From the NCBI RefSeq assembly GCF_002312815.1, contig NZ_NKQJ01000012.1:104461-168460 (forward strand): a DNA stretch of 64,000 nucleotides. Reading direction: 5' to 3'. This DNA is from Agaribacterium haliotis (GTDB lineage Bacteria > Pseudomonadota > Gammaproteobacteria > Pseudomonadales > Cellvibrionaceae). Positions 26,817 to 35,730 of this stretch are shown here, piece by piece. The stretch's first letter is position 1. Every line of letters begins with the position of its first letter. The position numbers and the translations under genes are program-made. Below the pieces are notes generated by a model, which was not told the DNA's origin, searched no databases, and saw only the letters and a list, made by a program, of their open reading frames with translations.

Positions 26817-27920
26817 ATGACATTGCCACTCAAAGTTTTGAGCCTCGTCGCCGGGCTCAGCCTGGCATTTAACAGCAGCGCCACACCTGTACACAGTGTC
26901 GAAGGCAATCGTTATGCTATTGATCAAAGTAAACTGCTTGAACTCAGCGCCGAGATAAAAACCGAACTTGAAAACAATATAAAAAACATTCGCAAACCCG
27001 GTGAGCGCGCCGTCGCTCTGCACCAACTGATGTTTGGCCCAGACGGCTGGCAGATTCGCTACGACTTCGATGCCAACTTAAGTGCGCAGCAGGCCTGGCA
27101 ACTTCGCCGCGGTAACTGCCTGAGCCTGGCCCTACTCTATGTTGCCAGCGCCCGCTATGTCGGCTTAAAAGCGCAATTCCAGCGTGTGCAAACGCCGGCC
27201 CAATGGGAACAGCGCAGCGATTATTATTTAGTACCCGGCCACGTCAACGTCGCTGTCAGCACCCATCGCCAGCGTATCTATATCGAATTTCTCGGCACCT
27301 TTTACGACTTTGAAGTTGACCCAAGCCAAGGCAGACGCATTAGTGACAAACAAGCCTTTGCCGACTATTACAACAACATAGCCATGGCACTTATGGATCA
27401 AAAAAAGTGGCCACAGGCCCGCAGTACCATGCAAACCGCCATTGAGCTTGAACCCGACTCCGACATGTACTGGTCCAACCTCGGTGTGCTTGAAAAATTC
27501 AGCGGCAATAGCCAAGCCGCCGAAAAGGCCTACCGCACAGCGCTTAAGATAAACAAGCGCAACTACAGCGCACTGACAAATCTCTACGTACTTTTAAGTG
27601 AACAGCAGCGCAAGCAAGAAGCCAAAGAGATCTCCAACAAAGTGCAAAAATACAGCCGTAAAAACCCCTTTCGGCTGGCAAAACTTGCCGGGAAAGCGCT
27701 GGTGAATGAGCAGTACGATGTCGCACTGAGCAGCATAAAAAAAGCCATCAAACTGCGCCCAGAACACGCCGAATTCCATTATCTACAGGCCAGAATCTAC
27801 TACCGAAGTGGCGCTGCCACGCAAGGTTTTGATGCCCTGCAACGGGCCGCCAAGTTGGCTGAAGGTCAAGACAAACAGCGCTATGAGCAAAAAGTCGCAG
27901 CGTTAGCGCCATCGTTCTAG
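26817..27920 (+). CDS. Exported transglutaminase-like/TPR protein
   Basis: A 367-residue protein with a signal peptide (residues 1-23). Residues about 60-170 look like a transglutaminase-like cysteine fold: Cys101 in LRRGNCLSLALLY, His142 in VPGHVNVAV, and a following FYDFEVDP acidic segment. Residues about 175-365 are TPR repeats (AIELEPDSDMYWSNLGVLEK, ALKINKRNYSALTNLYVLL, AIKLRPEHAEFHYLQARIYY). Such proteins probably act in the periplasm on protein or peptide partners; activity is not shown. ATG 26817 with CGGAG about 7 bases upstream; divergent from flhA. A coding-like stretch with no start follows at 27960-28116. Confidence 0.8.
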   Translation: MTLPLKVLSLVAGLSLAFNSSATPVHSVEGNRYAIDQSKLLELSAEIKTELENNIKNIRKPGERAVALHQLMFGPDGWQIRYDFDANLSAQQAWQLRRGNCLSLALLYVASARYVGLKAQFQRVQTPAQWEQRSDYYLVPGHVNVAVSTHRQRIYIEFLGTFYDFEVDPSQGRRISDKQAFADYYNNIAMALMDQKKWPQARSTMQTAIELEPDSDMYWSNLGVLEKFSGNSQAAEKAYRTALKINKRNYSALTNLYVLLSEQQRKQEAKEISNKVQKYSRKNPFRLAKLAGKALVNEQYDVALSSIKKAIKLRPEHAEFHYLQARIYYRSGAATQGFDALQRAAKLAEGQDKQRYEQKVAALAPSF

Positions 27921-28089
27921 CGCGCCAGGAAAACATTGAGTTTACCCTGGGCTCGCCACATAAAGCAGGCGGGCATGCAAGCACCTGTTAACAATTAAGT
28001 CCGATAAAGCGCGCACCGAATTGCTCAACCAAAGTGCCGAAAATATTTATCAGGGCGTAGAGCGCTTTAAACTCAACTCGTTGTCGCCT

Positions 28090-29310
28090 TTAATAACCCG
28101 TAAAAAAATTAAATAACGCCGTAAACGAACAGCACACAAGCGCTAACACAGGTATCGGCCAACGCAGAGCCTTGAACAACATAAAAACAAGCGCTGCAAA
28201 CACACCATCCTGTGGCCCGTGGATCGCGCTCGGAATCAGCGTGGTAAAAATAAGCGCCGCCAGCAGGCCAACAACCGCGGCATTAACACCGTGAATAACA
28301 CCGGCCAGATGCCGCTGAGCCATATATTTATGCCAAAGTGGTAGCGCCGCCAACACTAGCAAAAAACCTGGTAAAAAAATGCACAATGTCGCAATCAGCG
28401 CGGCCATGATTGGCTGCGTTTGCGAAATTTTCGCCCCAAGAAATGCCGCAAAACTAAACATCGGCCCGGGTACAAGTTGGGTCGCGCCATAACCTGCAAG
28501 AAAATCATCGTTTGTCAGCATGCCCGCCTGCACCACAGGTACTTCAAGTAGCGGCAACACCACGTGGCCACCACCAAAGACCAAGGCGCCACTTTGATAA
28601 CACAACAGCGCTAAACGAGCGAGCAAAGTATCGGGAAGCAGCGTGTAACTCAAAAGCAACAAAAAAATAAATACGGCCAACAAAAGCAGTGAACGTTTAT
28701 ACGACCCTGCTGCATAGGAACGAACTAAGCCCCCCTCTTTAAGCGCCGCTTTTGCTTCATAGCCGACTTCACCTGCGCCAGAAAAAAATACCAGTCCGAA
28801 TACAGCCCCCAAGGAGATAGCCAACCACGGCCACGTTGGAAAAATAATTAAAGCAACAAACACAACAAAGGTTAACAATAAGGCTTTGGTCTCGCGGCAG
28901 AAGTTCCTGCCCATGCCCCAGCATGCATCACAGACAATGACCAAGGCCAAAATTTTTAAGCCGCCTAGCAAACTCTGCTGCCAAAACGGTGAAAGTGCAG
29001 TGCTGAACTTTGCATAAGCAATCAGCAACAGCACCGAAGGCAAGGTAAACGCAGCAAATGCCAATAGCGCTCCGAATACGCCCGCGCGGTGATAACCAAT
29101 TAAAAAGCCCAGTTGGCTGCTCGCTGGCCCGGGTAAAAATTGACTAAGCGCCAGCAGCTGAGCAAAGCCCTGCTCACTTATCCAGCCGCGCTTACTGACA
29201 AACGCCTGGCGAAAATACGCAATATGCGCCATGGGGCCACCAAAGCTTGTCAGGCCCAGCAACAAGAACGCCTGCCATATTTGTCCTACACGCTGCCAAT
29301 ATGTACTCAT
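28090..29310 (-). CDS. chrA: Chromate transporter ChrA (two-domain)
   Basis: A 406-residue membrane protein with two homologous CHR halves. The N-terminal half has the signature LGLTSFGGPMAHIAYFRQ and LALSQFLPGPASSQLGFLIG; the second half has the matching SGALVFGGGHVVLPLLE and GYGATQLVPGPMFSFAAFLG. The CHR superfamily exports chromate (or, in some members, another anion) using the proton gradient. The longest frame begins with TTG; ATG 29308-29310 is chosen. No ChrB-type regulator is adjacent. Confidence 0.93.
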   Translation of the reverse strand: MSTYWQRVGQIWQAFLLLGLTSFGGPMAHIAYFRQAFVSKRGWISEQGFAQLLALSQFLPGPASSQLGFLIGYHRAGVFGALLAFAAFTLPSVLLLIAYAKFSTALSPFWQQSLLGGLKILALVIVCDACWGMGRNFCRETKALLLTFVVFVALIIFPTWPWLAISLGAVFGLVFFSGAGEVGYEAKAALKEGGLVRSYAAGSYKRSLLLLAVFIFLLLLSYTLLPDTLLARLALLCYQSGALVFGGGHVVLPLLEVPVVQAGMLTNDDFLAGYGATQLVPGPMFSFAAFLGAKISQTQPIMAALIATLCIFLPGFLLVLAALPLWHKYMAQRHLAGVIHGVNAAVVGLLAALIFTTLIPSAIHGPQDGVFAALVFMLFKALRWPIPVLALVCCSFTALFNFFTGY

Positions 29311-29770
29311 CAAGCAATCAAACCCGTATCGATTTAAAACCTAAAAACTGTTAAGTGATATTTAATACAGCCCGTGTAAAGGCCAAAGATAAAGTGTTCT
29401 AAGTGCGACTTCGACTTCGTAAATCACTCAAATCGTAAGCACATATTTTTTTTGCCAATGATTATGACAAAACAACACGGCAAAAAGATGTCTGCGGCGA
29501 CGCATAATTTTGAACCAACACGCAAAACACAAAGACCGACAACAAGCACCGAGACTTTTCTTGCTGTTTGTAAACTAAAAGGAGACAATAATTTGGCGCG
29601 TTTTATGCCTATTTACTTTAGGCTTCTACAGAGCTAAGTCTATTTACATAATGTCGGTACCCAGGCTAAGAAAAAAGTTTGGGTTTTCACACAAAAACAT
29701 TCTTACCTTGTGCTCGCACGCCAAACATGAGTGCGCGCCAATGCTTGGTAAGCCTTAAACTGGTGCACAT
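29311..29770. other. 460-base AT-rich intergenic stretch
   Basis: No supported gene. The region holds the chrA promoter side and the leader of the next gene. One feature stands out: AAAGGAGA at 29579-29586, seven bases before a TTG opening a 14-codon frame (29594-29638). It could be a chance match or a tiny leader peptide. No terminator or RNA gene was recognised. Confidence 0.4.
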
Positions 29771-30127
29771 ATGAATTTCAGCAAACCAATGATAGAGCTG
29801 GTCTACGAGATACGTAGAACCTGCCCTAGCGATCTGAAACCTTCAGTGAAGCTCGCCAACCCCGAGCTTTTTGATGAACTGCGCAACTACTATTTTGACT
29901 CCGCTACGGCCGTTAACAAAGCTTTGATTAAGGAGCTTTTCAACCTTGCCGGCGGCGAGTGGGCTGAGCGCTTAGATAACCCCACTAAAAACCACCCGCG
30001 CCAGCAAGTAAAAGTCTATCGCGGGCAGACCGTATTTGAAGACAAAGCCCCGGCCAAAGCTGACAGCGCCGACGAGCGTAAAAACAAGACACCTAAAAAA
30101 ATGTATCGCGGCCGAGTTGTCGCCTAA
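29771..30127 (+). CDS. Conserved-looking hypothetical protein (118 aa)
   Basis: Not recognised as any named family. The N-terminal two thirds is likely helical (IELVYEIRRTCPSDLKPSV ... NKALIKELFNLAGGEWAERL). The C-terminal third is basic and contains two related short motifs, KVYRGQTVFED and KMYRGRVVA, so the end may be a duplicated Y-R-G peptide. It starts at ATG 29771 without a clear ribosome binding site. The stop converges on the UbiA-type gene 9 bases away. It is probably real because its composition and length look coding, but function is unknown. Confidence 0.6.
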   Translation: MNFSKPMIELVYEIRRTCPSDLKPSVKLANPELFDELRNYYFDSATAVNKALIKELFNLAGGEWAERLDNPTKNHPRQQVKVYRGQTVFEDKAPAKADSADERKNKTPKKMYRGRVVA

Positions 30128-30136
30128 ATTGCAACA

Positions 30137-31027
30137 CTAGCGCGAAACATACATCGCCAGGGCGAGCACCAACGGGCTCAGTACGGCACAGGCAACATTT
30201 GCGGCAAGGAAAGCCGTTTGCTCGTGCAATTTATCACCACAGGCAAACGCAGCTCGCGCTGCAATCAAGCCGGGCAGCATGCTCACTACCGCTGCAAACG
30301 CCAGCAGTGGCAATTTCTGCAAAGCGATCAACACCAGCAGCAATATCAGCGCCAACAACCAGTTCAATAAATAAACAAACGCGCTAAAACGGCGCCCATA
30401 TGCCACAGGCAAGGTTCGCCGCCCAACACTTTGGTCGGCTTCAAGATCGGGAAATTGATTCAAAAGCAGCAAGTTATTAATCAGCAAAGCCGGAATAAAA
30501 CTAATTAGCAGCGCGTCCGCTTCAGCGTGACCGGTTAACACCCAAGCCCCGCCAAATACCGGAATAACGGCCAAACCAAGGCCCGGTGCGATCAAGCAGA
30601 GCCACGGCATACGATTGATCCACTTGGTATAGGCAAGAATAATCACAACACCGAGCAAACCCAGTAACAGCAAATACCAATCCGTTTTCACGGCCAGCCA
30701 CAAACCAATGAATACCGCCAACAGCAAAGCTGCCAAGCCAAAAGCATAGGCGGCATTCACCGCTTCGGGCTTGTTAGGCAAAGTGCCACTGCCGCCACTA
30801 AACGGAGTTTTAATGGTTTTTAGGTCGAGCCCCGAACGAAAATCTTCCGCTTCATTTAATGCATTGACACTGACATGGGCCAAAAAAAGCAACAGCAACA
30901 TCGCCACAACAAAGGCCGTTGTCGCTGTACCGCCAAGCCACAAGCCCGTTGCCACAACTAAACTCATGCAGGTAAACGCCAACACCAAAAATGGCGGGCG
31001 ACTTGTCATTAATACAGCTTTGAGCAT
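30137..31027 (-). CDS. UbiA-family prenyltransferase
   Basis: A 296-residue membrane protein with about eight to nine helices and the two aspartate-rich motifs of the family: NALNEAEDFRSGLD near residue 56 and NQFPDLEADQSVGRRTLPV near residue 190. These bind the Mg-prenyl diphosphate. It is closest in layout to MenA-like 1,4-dihydroxy-2-naphthoate or related aromatic prenyltransferases rather than UbiA proper, but the acceptor cannot be told. It is a single gene; no men or ubi gene is adjacent. ATG 31025-31027. Confidence 0.85.
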   Translation of the reverse strand: MLKAVLMTSRPPFLVLAFTCMSLVVATGLWLGGTATTAFVVAMLLLLFLAHVSVNALNEAEDFRSGLDLKTIKTPFSGGSGTLPNKPEAVNAAYAFGLAALLLAVFIGLWLAVKTDWYLLLLGLLGVVIILAYTKWINRMPWLCLIAPGLGLAVIPVFGGAWVLTGHAEADALLISFIPALLINNLLLLNQFPDLEADQSVGRRTLPVAYGRRFSAFVYLLNWLLALILLLVLIALQKLPLLAFAAVVSMLPGLIAARAAFACGDKLHEQTAFLAANVACAVLSPLVLALAMYVSR

Positions 31028-31150
31028 AGATTCCCCTCGAATCCACAGAAATAAACATTAATGAGCGTTTATATCAGGTTGCAGCTCGATCGATTCGACA
31101 AACATCAAGCACCAGCACGTGCTACAAGCGCCAATCCTTGCCGCTTGACG

Positions 31151-32260
31151 TTAATCAAAACGCGCCAAATAACGCAGCGCTTTTTTTCGAAACAGGCCTT
31201 TGATTACCACCAAAGCAATAATAACGTAAGCACCGGCACAAAATATCTGCACCATACGGCTGACAAACTTGTCTTGAAAATCGCCACCGGCCGAACTCGT
31301 TACCGAAGCGAGCAATATCAGCACCGTTGACAAACTCGCCGAATACAAACCAGAGAGCCGATGAGTAGAGAAAATACGCTGGCCAAGCAATAACAAGCAC
31401 AGCAGCATCAGACAGTAAAAAAACAGCAGCTCGGGCGAGGCTTTGACCAAAATAAATACAGCGTAGGCAATGCAGCCGCCCAGAAAATTACCGAGCAACA
31501 GCCCAACGCCCGCCTTCAAATTGGTACCGATATCAGGGTTTTGCATCAAAATCGCCACAAATGCAAACACTAAGGCTGCGTCGAGTAAATCGAGGGCATA
31601 AAAACTTAAGGCCAGCGGTAAAAGTGCAAGCGTACTTGCCATCGCCTTGACCTGAGCTTCGTGGCGAAAGAGCGAGGTCGAGCTCGAAGCCGTAACATCG
31701 TATTCGGTACCGGCGGGGTCGGGAAATACACTGAAGGCAAACCAGGCAAATACAACGGCAATGCCCGCTGAAAATATAAAGCCGGCGGTCACCCCAAGCG
31801 GCAGCGCCTGACTGGTCAAGCTCATCAGCGGCATCAAACAAATGCCAATAAGTAACAATAAGCTAGCGAGCTCAGGCAGTTTTTCCATCGCCCGCCAGTA
31901 AAAAATATAATAAAAACAGAGTATCAACAGTAAGGCAGATATACCCGGCCAGCGCGGTACAATTAAGCCGAGCAAAACAAAAGGGAAAAGCGCCAGGAAA
32001 ATAAGCGTCACCAAACCCAGGCCCGCCTTTAGATCCAGCGGCTTTTTATTTGACACCAATAAACTCGACAGCAATACCGGGCTCAAAAAAGCCAGTGGCC
32101 AGTTTATGCTCACCGCAACGATAAAACACAATGACAAAAAGCAGGCCAAGCGCAGAATCCTGCGCTGGCGAAGATCCAGGCCAGCGACTGTAAAAACCGG
32201 CCAACGTTTTTTTATGTTTTGATCAGCTCGCAGCTGTCGGGGCAAGGCCGTCTGTGTCAT
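31151..32260 (-). CDS. DUF2955 (FUSC-like) inner-membrane protein
   Basis: A 369-residue protein of about ten membrane helices, with the repeated aromatic/leucine-rich helices and linker typical of DUF2955/FUSC-like efflux components. Such proteins are usually encoded with an HlyD/EmrA-type membrane fusion protein and are thought to export organic acids or hydrophobic compounds. Here the HlyD-type gene is 16 bases upstream and an AI-2E permease is before that, so all three form one operon. ATG 32258-32260. The substrate is unknown. Confidence 0.82.
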   Translation of the reverse strand: MTQTALPRQLRADQNIKKRWPVFTVAGLDLRQRRILRLACFLSLCFIVAVSINWPLAFLSPVLLSSLLVSNKKPLDLKAGLGLVTLIFLALFPFVLLGLIVPRWPGISALLLILCFYYIFYWRAMEKLPELASLLLLIGICLMPLMSLTSQALPLGVTAGFIFSAGIAVVFAWFAFSVFPDPAGTEYDVTASSSTSLFRHEAQVKAMASTLALLPLALSFYALDLLDAALVFAFVAILMQNPDIGTNLKAGVGLLLGNFLGGCIAYAVFILVKASPELLFFYCLMLLCLLLLGQRIFSTHRLSGLYSASLSTVLILLASVTSSAGGDFQDKFVSRMVQIFCAGAYVIIALVVIKGLFRKKALRYLARFD

Positions 32261-32276
32261 CGACTGAACTCAGGCA

Positions 32277-33434
32277 TCAATAAATGTAAGACAACCAGCT
32301 AGACACTCGTATTTTCAGCCAGGCCAAGCTGTTCAAAATTACATTTGAACCTGTATAAACAACAAGCTCGACTTGCCCGCCTTCTAAACGCATGGTCTTG
32401 GTTTCACCTGCATCAAACTGCACAATGACCGGAAACGACTGAGATTCGCGCAGCCAACCGCTCTGCTGAGGCGCCACGGGTAGCTTGCCTGGGCTGGTGC
32501 TTTTATTTGCCCAGTCAACGCCCAGCGTCAGCGATACAACATGCCCTTTAAACACTTTTCCCGGCATGCTATCGAGCGCGATATCAACCGGTGCGCCAAC
32601 CCGCAAATGACCGAGGTTGTTTTCACGCATATAGGCCTCAATCCAGGTTTCTTTCGAAGAAATCAGGGTCATAATTGGCTGCCCGGGGCTTGCGTACTGA
32701 CCAACATCGAGACTAACGTTGGTCACGTAACCTGCAGCTGGCGCTCTGATTTCGGTGTAGCTTAAATCGAGCCGCGCCTGGCCGAGCGCTGCGATGGCCG
32801 AGCGAATTTTAGGGTTGTCCTGACCGCCTACTCCCAGCTGCTCTTTGGCTTTATCAAATTCGGCCTGAGCGGCATCGACGTTAGCTTCAGCTTTAGCGAC
32901 TTCGGCGATGCTGCGATCGAGCTCTGATTTTGACACAACACCTTTGGCGGCAAGAATTTGATAGCGCGAGGCCTGCTGCTGAACATAGGTCAGCTGCGCC
33001 TGTTGCTGCGCCAGCTTGGCTTCAGCAGAGCTAATACTTTCCGTACTGGCACTGATGTCCTGGCCGGCCAGTTCCAGATTTGCCTCGGCCGTATCCAGGG
33101 CCATCTGATAGCTTCGCGCATCGATCTGCGCCAGCAGCTCATTGGCTTCAACTTTTTTAGAGAAATTTGCCTGCACCGATACAAGTTTACCGGCGACCTG
33201 CGGGGCGATCGGCACCACATAACTGCGCACCCGAGCGTTGTCGGAAAACGGCGTATAACGATCGGCAAACAAATGCCAGATAAACAGAAAAAGACACAGC
33301 GCCAATACTATTTTTGTCAGCTTTTTAATCGGGTCTTTCTCGTCGGCTGTGTGTTTTGTCTGCGTATCGTCACTTTGCCCGCTGTCACCTTGCGCAGCGT
33401 CGTCGTGTCCCGCCGCGGATTTATCCTTGCTCAT
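32277..33434 (-). CDS. HlyD/EmrA-type membrane fusion protein
   Basis: About 385 residues: a short charged cytoplasmic tail, one membrane helix (LTKIVLALCLFLFIWHLFAD), a biotinyl-lipoyl-like half-domain (VSVQANFSKKVEANELLAQI), a long coiled-coil hairpin (SAEAKLAQQQAQLTYVQQQA and onward), and the second lipoyl half plus beta-barrel (LSYTEIRAPAAGYVTNVSLD). It should bridge the inner-membrane DUF2955 protein to an outer-membrane channel encoded elsewhere. The longest frame has GTG 33443; ATG 33432-33434 with GGGTGAG upstream is preferred. It overlaps neither neighbour. Confidence 0.9.
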   Translation of the reverse strand: MSKDKSAAGHDDAAQGDSGQSDDTQTKHTADEKDPIKKLTKIVLALCLFLFIWHLFADRYTPFSDNARVRSYVVPIAPQVAGKLVSVQANFSKKVEANELLAQIDARSYQMALDTAEANLELAGQDISASTESISSAEAKLAQQQAQLTYVQQQASRYQILAAKGVVSKSELDRSIAEVAKAEANVDAAQAEFDKAKEQLGVGGQDNPKIRSAIAALGQARLDLSYTEIRAPAAGYVTNVSLDVGQYASPGQPIMTLISSKETWIEAYMRENNLGHLRVGAPVDIALDSMPGKVFKGHVVSLTLGVDWANKSTSPGKLPVAPQQSGWLRESQSFPVIVQFDAGETKTMRLEGGQVELVVYTGSNVILNSLAWLKIRVSSWLSYIY

Positions 33435-33449
33435 ATCGCTCACCCGACC

Positions 33450-34619
33450 TTAGGCCTCGGCCTCCATATCGTCGCTCTTTGCTTGTTTAGGGTTGTTTTG
33501 GGGCTCAGGGCTGTTTACTTGCTCAGGGCTGTTTATCGGCTCAGGGCTGTTTGTTTGCTCAAGGCTGTCCCGATGACCGTAAAGCCACGCAATAAATAGT
33601 TCATAACCAAGTGCTAAGACAACTGCGCCAACAAACAGGCCCATAATGCCCGACATCATCATGCCGCCAATTGCGCCGAGTAAAATCACCAGCATTGGCG
33701 TTCGCAGGCCCCGACCGAGCAACATCGGTTTGAGCACACCATCGGATGCACTGACAAGCAGGCTCCAAATTAAAAATATGGTCGCCGATGTGCTGTCGTA
33801 AGCCGAGAACGCATAGATCGCAACGGGGCCTAATACAATAATCGGCGGCAACTGCACGATGGCAACAATCAACACCAATATGGCCCAAATTCCAGCACCG
33901 GGCACACCTAATAGCAGCAAACCTATTGCCGCCAATACCGCCTGAATAAACGCAACACCAAGCACACCTTTGGCGACACTGGCAACTGTTTTGCCCGCTT
34001 GCACAGCAAAATCTTCACCGACCTTACCTGCAAGTTTTACCACCAATGCATCCGCGAAGCGGCGGCATGACTCAGCATTCGCAAGAAAAATACCTGCAAT
34101 AATGATCGATAAAATAAACTGCAAGATGCCAAAACCTACACCGGCAACCGTTGAAAACGCGGCTTTGCCAAAACGCCCAATAGCGTCTTTATGCTTGGCA
34201 ATGGTTTCGTCTAGGTTTCTAGAGGCGCTGTACCACAGCTCATATAAGTCTTTACCGACGACGGGCCACTGTTTGACACGCTCGGACGGTGGCGCAACCA
34301 CCAGCTCACCGGCATCGAGCTTTTGCGCAAAGTCTGCAGCCGAGCTAGAGGCACTGACAGTAACCTGATAGGCAGGCACAATTAACAAGGCCAATAATAT
34401 CAAGGTGAAAATAGGTGAGGCCAGTTTGGGCCGTTTGCCAAACAGTGCTTTAAAACGCGTATAGAGCGGAAATAAAGACACCGCGATAATCATGCCCCAG
34501 ACCACAGGCTGAATAAACGGGCGGATAATGCTGAAACACCAATAAATCATAATGCCGAGTATCAGCAACTGAATAATGTGTTCAAAGATAGCTTTGCTTG
34601 ATGGCTTTTGGTCGAGCAT
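33450..34619 (-). CDS. AI-2E family permease
   Basis: A 389-residue protein with eight membrane helices in the AI-2E (YdiK/PerM-like) arrangement: two pairs, a soluble middle segment, then four more; conserved IVQLPPIIVLGPVAIYAF and LGAIGGMMMSGIMGLFVG fit the family. Members exchange autoinducer-2, ions or other small molecules. It opens the operon AI-2E-HlyD-DUF2955. The C-terminal cytoplasmic tail consists of a six-residue repeat (E-x-x-N-S-P) encoded by four 18-base units (33490-33561), unrelated to transport function. ATG 34617-34619 with AAAGGGACGATCT upstream. Confidence 0.9.
   Translation of the reverse strand: MLDQKPSSKAIFEHIIQLLILGIMIYWCFSIIRPFIQPVVWGMIIAVSLFPLYTRFKALFGKRPKLASPIFTLILLALLIVPAYQVTVSASSSAADFAQKLDAGELVVAPPSERVKQWPVVGKDLYELWYSASRNLDETIAKHKDAIGRFGKAAFSTVAGVGFGILQFILSIIIAGIFLANAESCRRFADALVVKLAGKVGEDFAVQAGKTVASVAKGVLGVAFIQAVLAAIGLLLLGVPGAGIWAILVLIVAIVQLPPIIVLGPVAIYAFSAYDSTSATIFLIWSLLVSASDGVLKPMLLGRGLRTPMLVILLGAIGGMMMSGIMGLFVGAVVLALGYELFIAWLYGHRDSLEQTNSPEPINSPEQVNSPEPQNNPKQAKSDDMEAEA
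33490..33561 (-). repeat. 18-bp tandem repeat, four copies, in the AI-2E permease tail
   Basis: Four 18-base units based on GGGCTGTTTACTTGCTCA (33490, 33508, 33526, 33544) with a few substitutions. Each encodes six residues of the type E-x-x-N-S-P, so the tail can expand or contract in frame. Confidence 0.9.
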
Positions 34620-35004
34620 AGATCGTCCCTTTTACTCGTTGTTGGTCTACTGCTGTATCGTTCTTTCTTGTTATTTTATTTGTTGTTATGTTCCATCTAA
34701 ACCGCGTTTACTTACTAACGTTACTTGCTAACGGCACTTACTAGTATTAGTTGCCAGCACTCAGACAGCGGCAACTAGCGCTGGTAGCGGAAACCTAAAG
34801 GTTGAGAAATCCTGACACACTAAAACGAATTCAGCGAAGAGCAGTGGCTAATAGATGAAGATGAAATAGTACCAAGCCTATTTGACGATTGCTATGTCAA
34901 AAAAGCAATGCCCAAGCCACAAACAGGCTGAGACAAACCACCTTGCGCTAATCGGCATTTCAGTAAGCAGCATAAGAAGAGAAAATACCTATTCAACACC
35001 TGCA
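34620..35004. other. 385-base intergenic stretch
   Basis: Between the AI-2E operon start and the end of the HAD gene. It contains a short irregular run of related TTACTNRCTAACG-like steps (about 34708-34745), a T-rich run near 34660, and the HAD gene's 3' flank. No gene, RNA or clear promoter is supported. Confidence 0.4.
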
Positions 35005-35670
35005 CTAAGGCATGGAGTTAACAGCGAGCTTGAGCTCGAACAGAAAATGATCCAGATCCGAGTAATCGTCGACGCGATAACGGTGCTCACACTTATTGCC
35101 CACCAACACAAAAGGCCAGCCCAGCTCGGCGCACGCGCGTTTATCCCAAAGGCCATCGCCGATATAAACAACGGTTTGAGCTTCCGTGACGCCGGCTCTG
35201 TTGTAGGCACATCGCATAATTTCAGTGCGCTTGAAGTGGTCGTTGCTGCTGGCTATAGGCACATCATTTACATTCAGGCCCGCAGACGCCAGTTTCAGCT
35301 TAGCGCTCTCAAGCCAGCCGCCCGTTGCCAAGGACAAGGTGCAATGCGGCATTGTGCCGAAGTAGTCAAGCATGCGCCTGGCACCTGTAATCGCCCGCGC
35401 AGGTTCGCGCTTAAGGCGCTGCCCGATCTTGGCAACAAAGCTTGTCTTAAGCTCCGCGATAAGAGCCTGCTGATTAGTGATGCCACATTCACTTAAATGC
35501 TGACGCAAAATACCTTCATCGCTGACATCGCGGTAATGATTTCTATCTTCAACTAATGGGCTAGCGACCAGTTCAGCAATTGCCGCTTCGTAGCATTCAC
35601 TGTCAAAGGCACAGGACTCAGTTAAGGTTCCATCAATATCAAACATCAGATGCACTGGGCGCTGCAGCAT
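35005..35670 (-). CDS. HAD-superfamily hydrolase (phosphatase-like)
   Basis: A 221-residue HAD protein: motif I FDIDGTLTES (nucleophile Asp11), motif II LSLATGGW, motif III Lys in SNDHFKR, and motif IV YIGDGLWDKRACAELG. This is a phosphoglycolate-phosphatase-like fold with an alpha-helical cap; the substrate is unknown. ATG 35668-35670. The next gene on this strand starts separately after about 60 bases. Confidence 0.88.
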   Translation of the reverse strand: MLQRPVHLMFDIDGTLTESCAFDSECYEAAIAELVASPLVEDRNHYRDVSDEGILRQHLSECGITNQQALIAELKTSFVAKIGQRLKREPARAITGARRMLDYFGTMPHCTLSLATGGWLESAKLKLASAGLNVNDVPIASSNDHFKRTEIMRCAYNRAGVTEAQTVVYIGDGLWDKRACAELGWPFVLVGNKCEHRYRVDDYSDLDHFLFELKLAVNSMP

Positions 35671-35730
35671 CGTATCGTTATCCAGCTAAAGGTTTGTAGA
35701 AATAGCCGCTGCAACTCGGTATTACTGGCA

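Noticed and set aside
29452..29638. 61-codon open frame in the gap before the 118-residue gene
   Set aside because: No ribosome binding site at its start, no homology, and low-complexity composition; only its last 14 codons have a good upstream AAAGGAGA.
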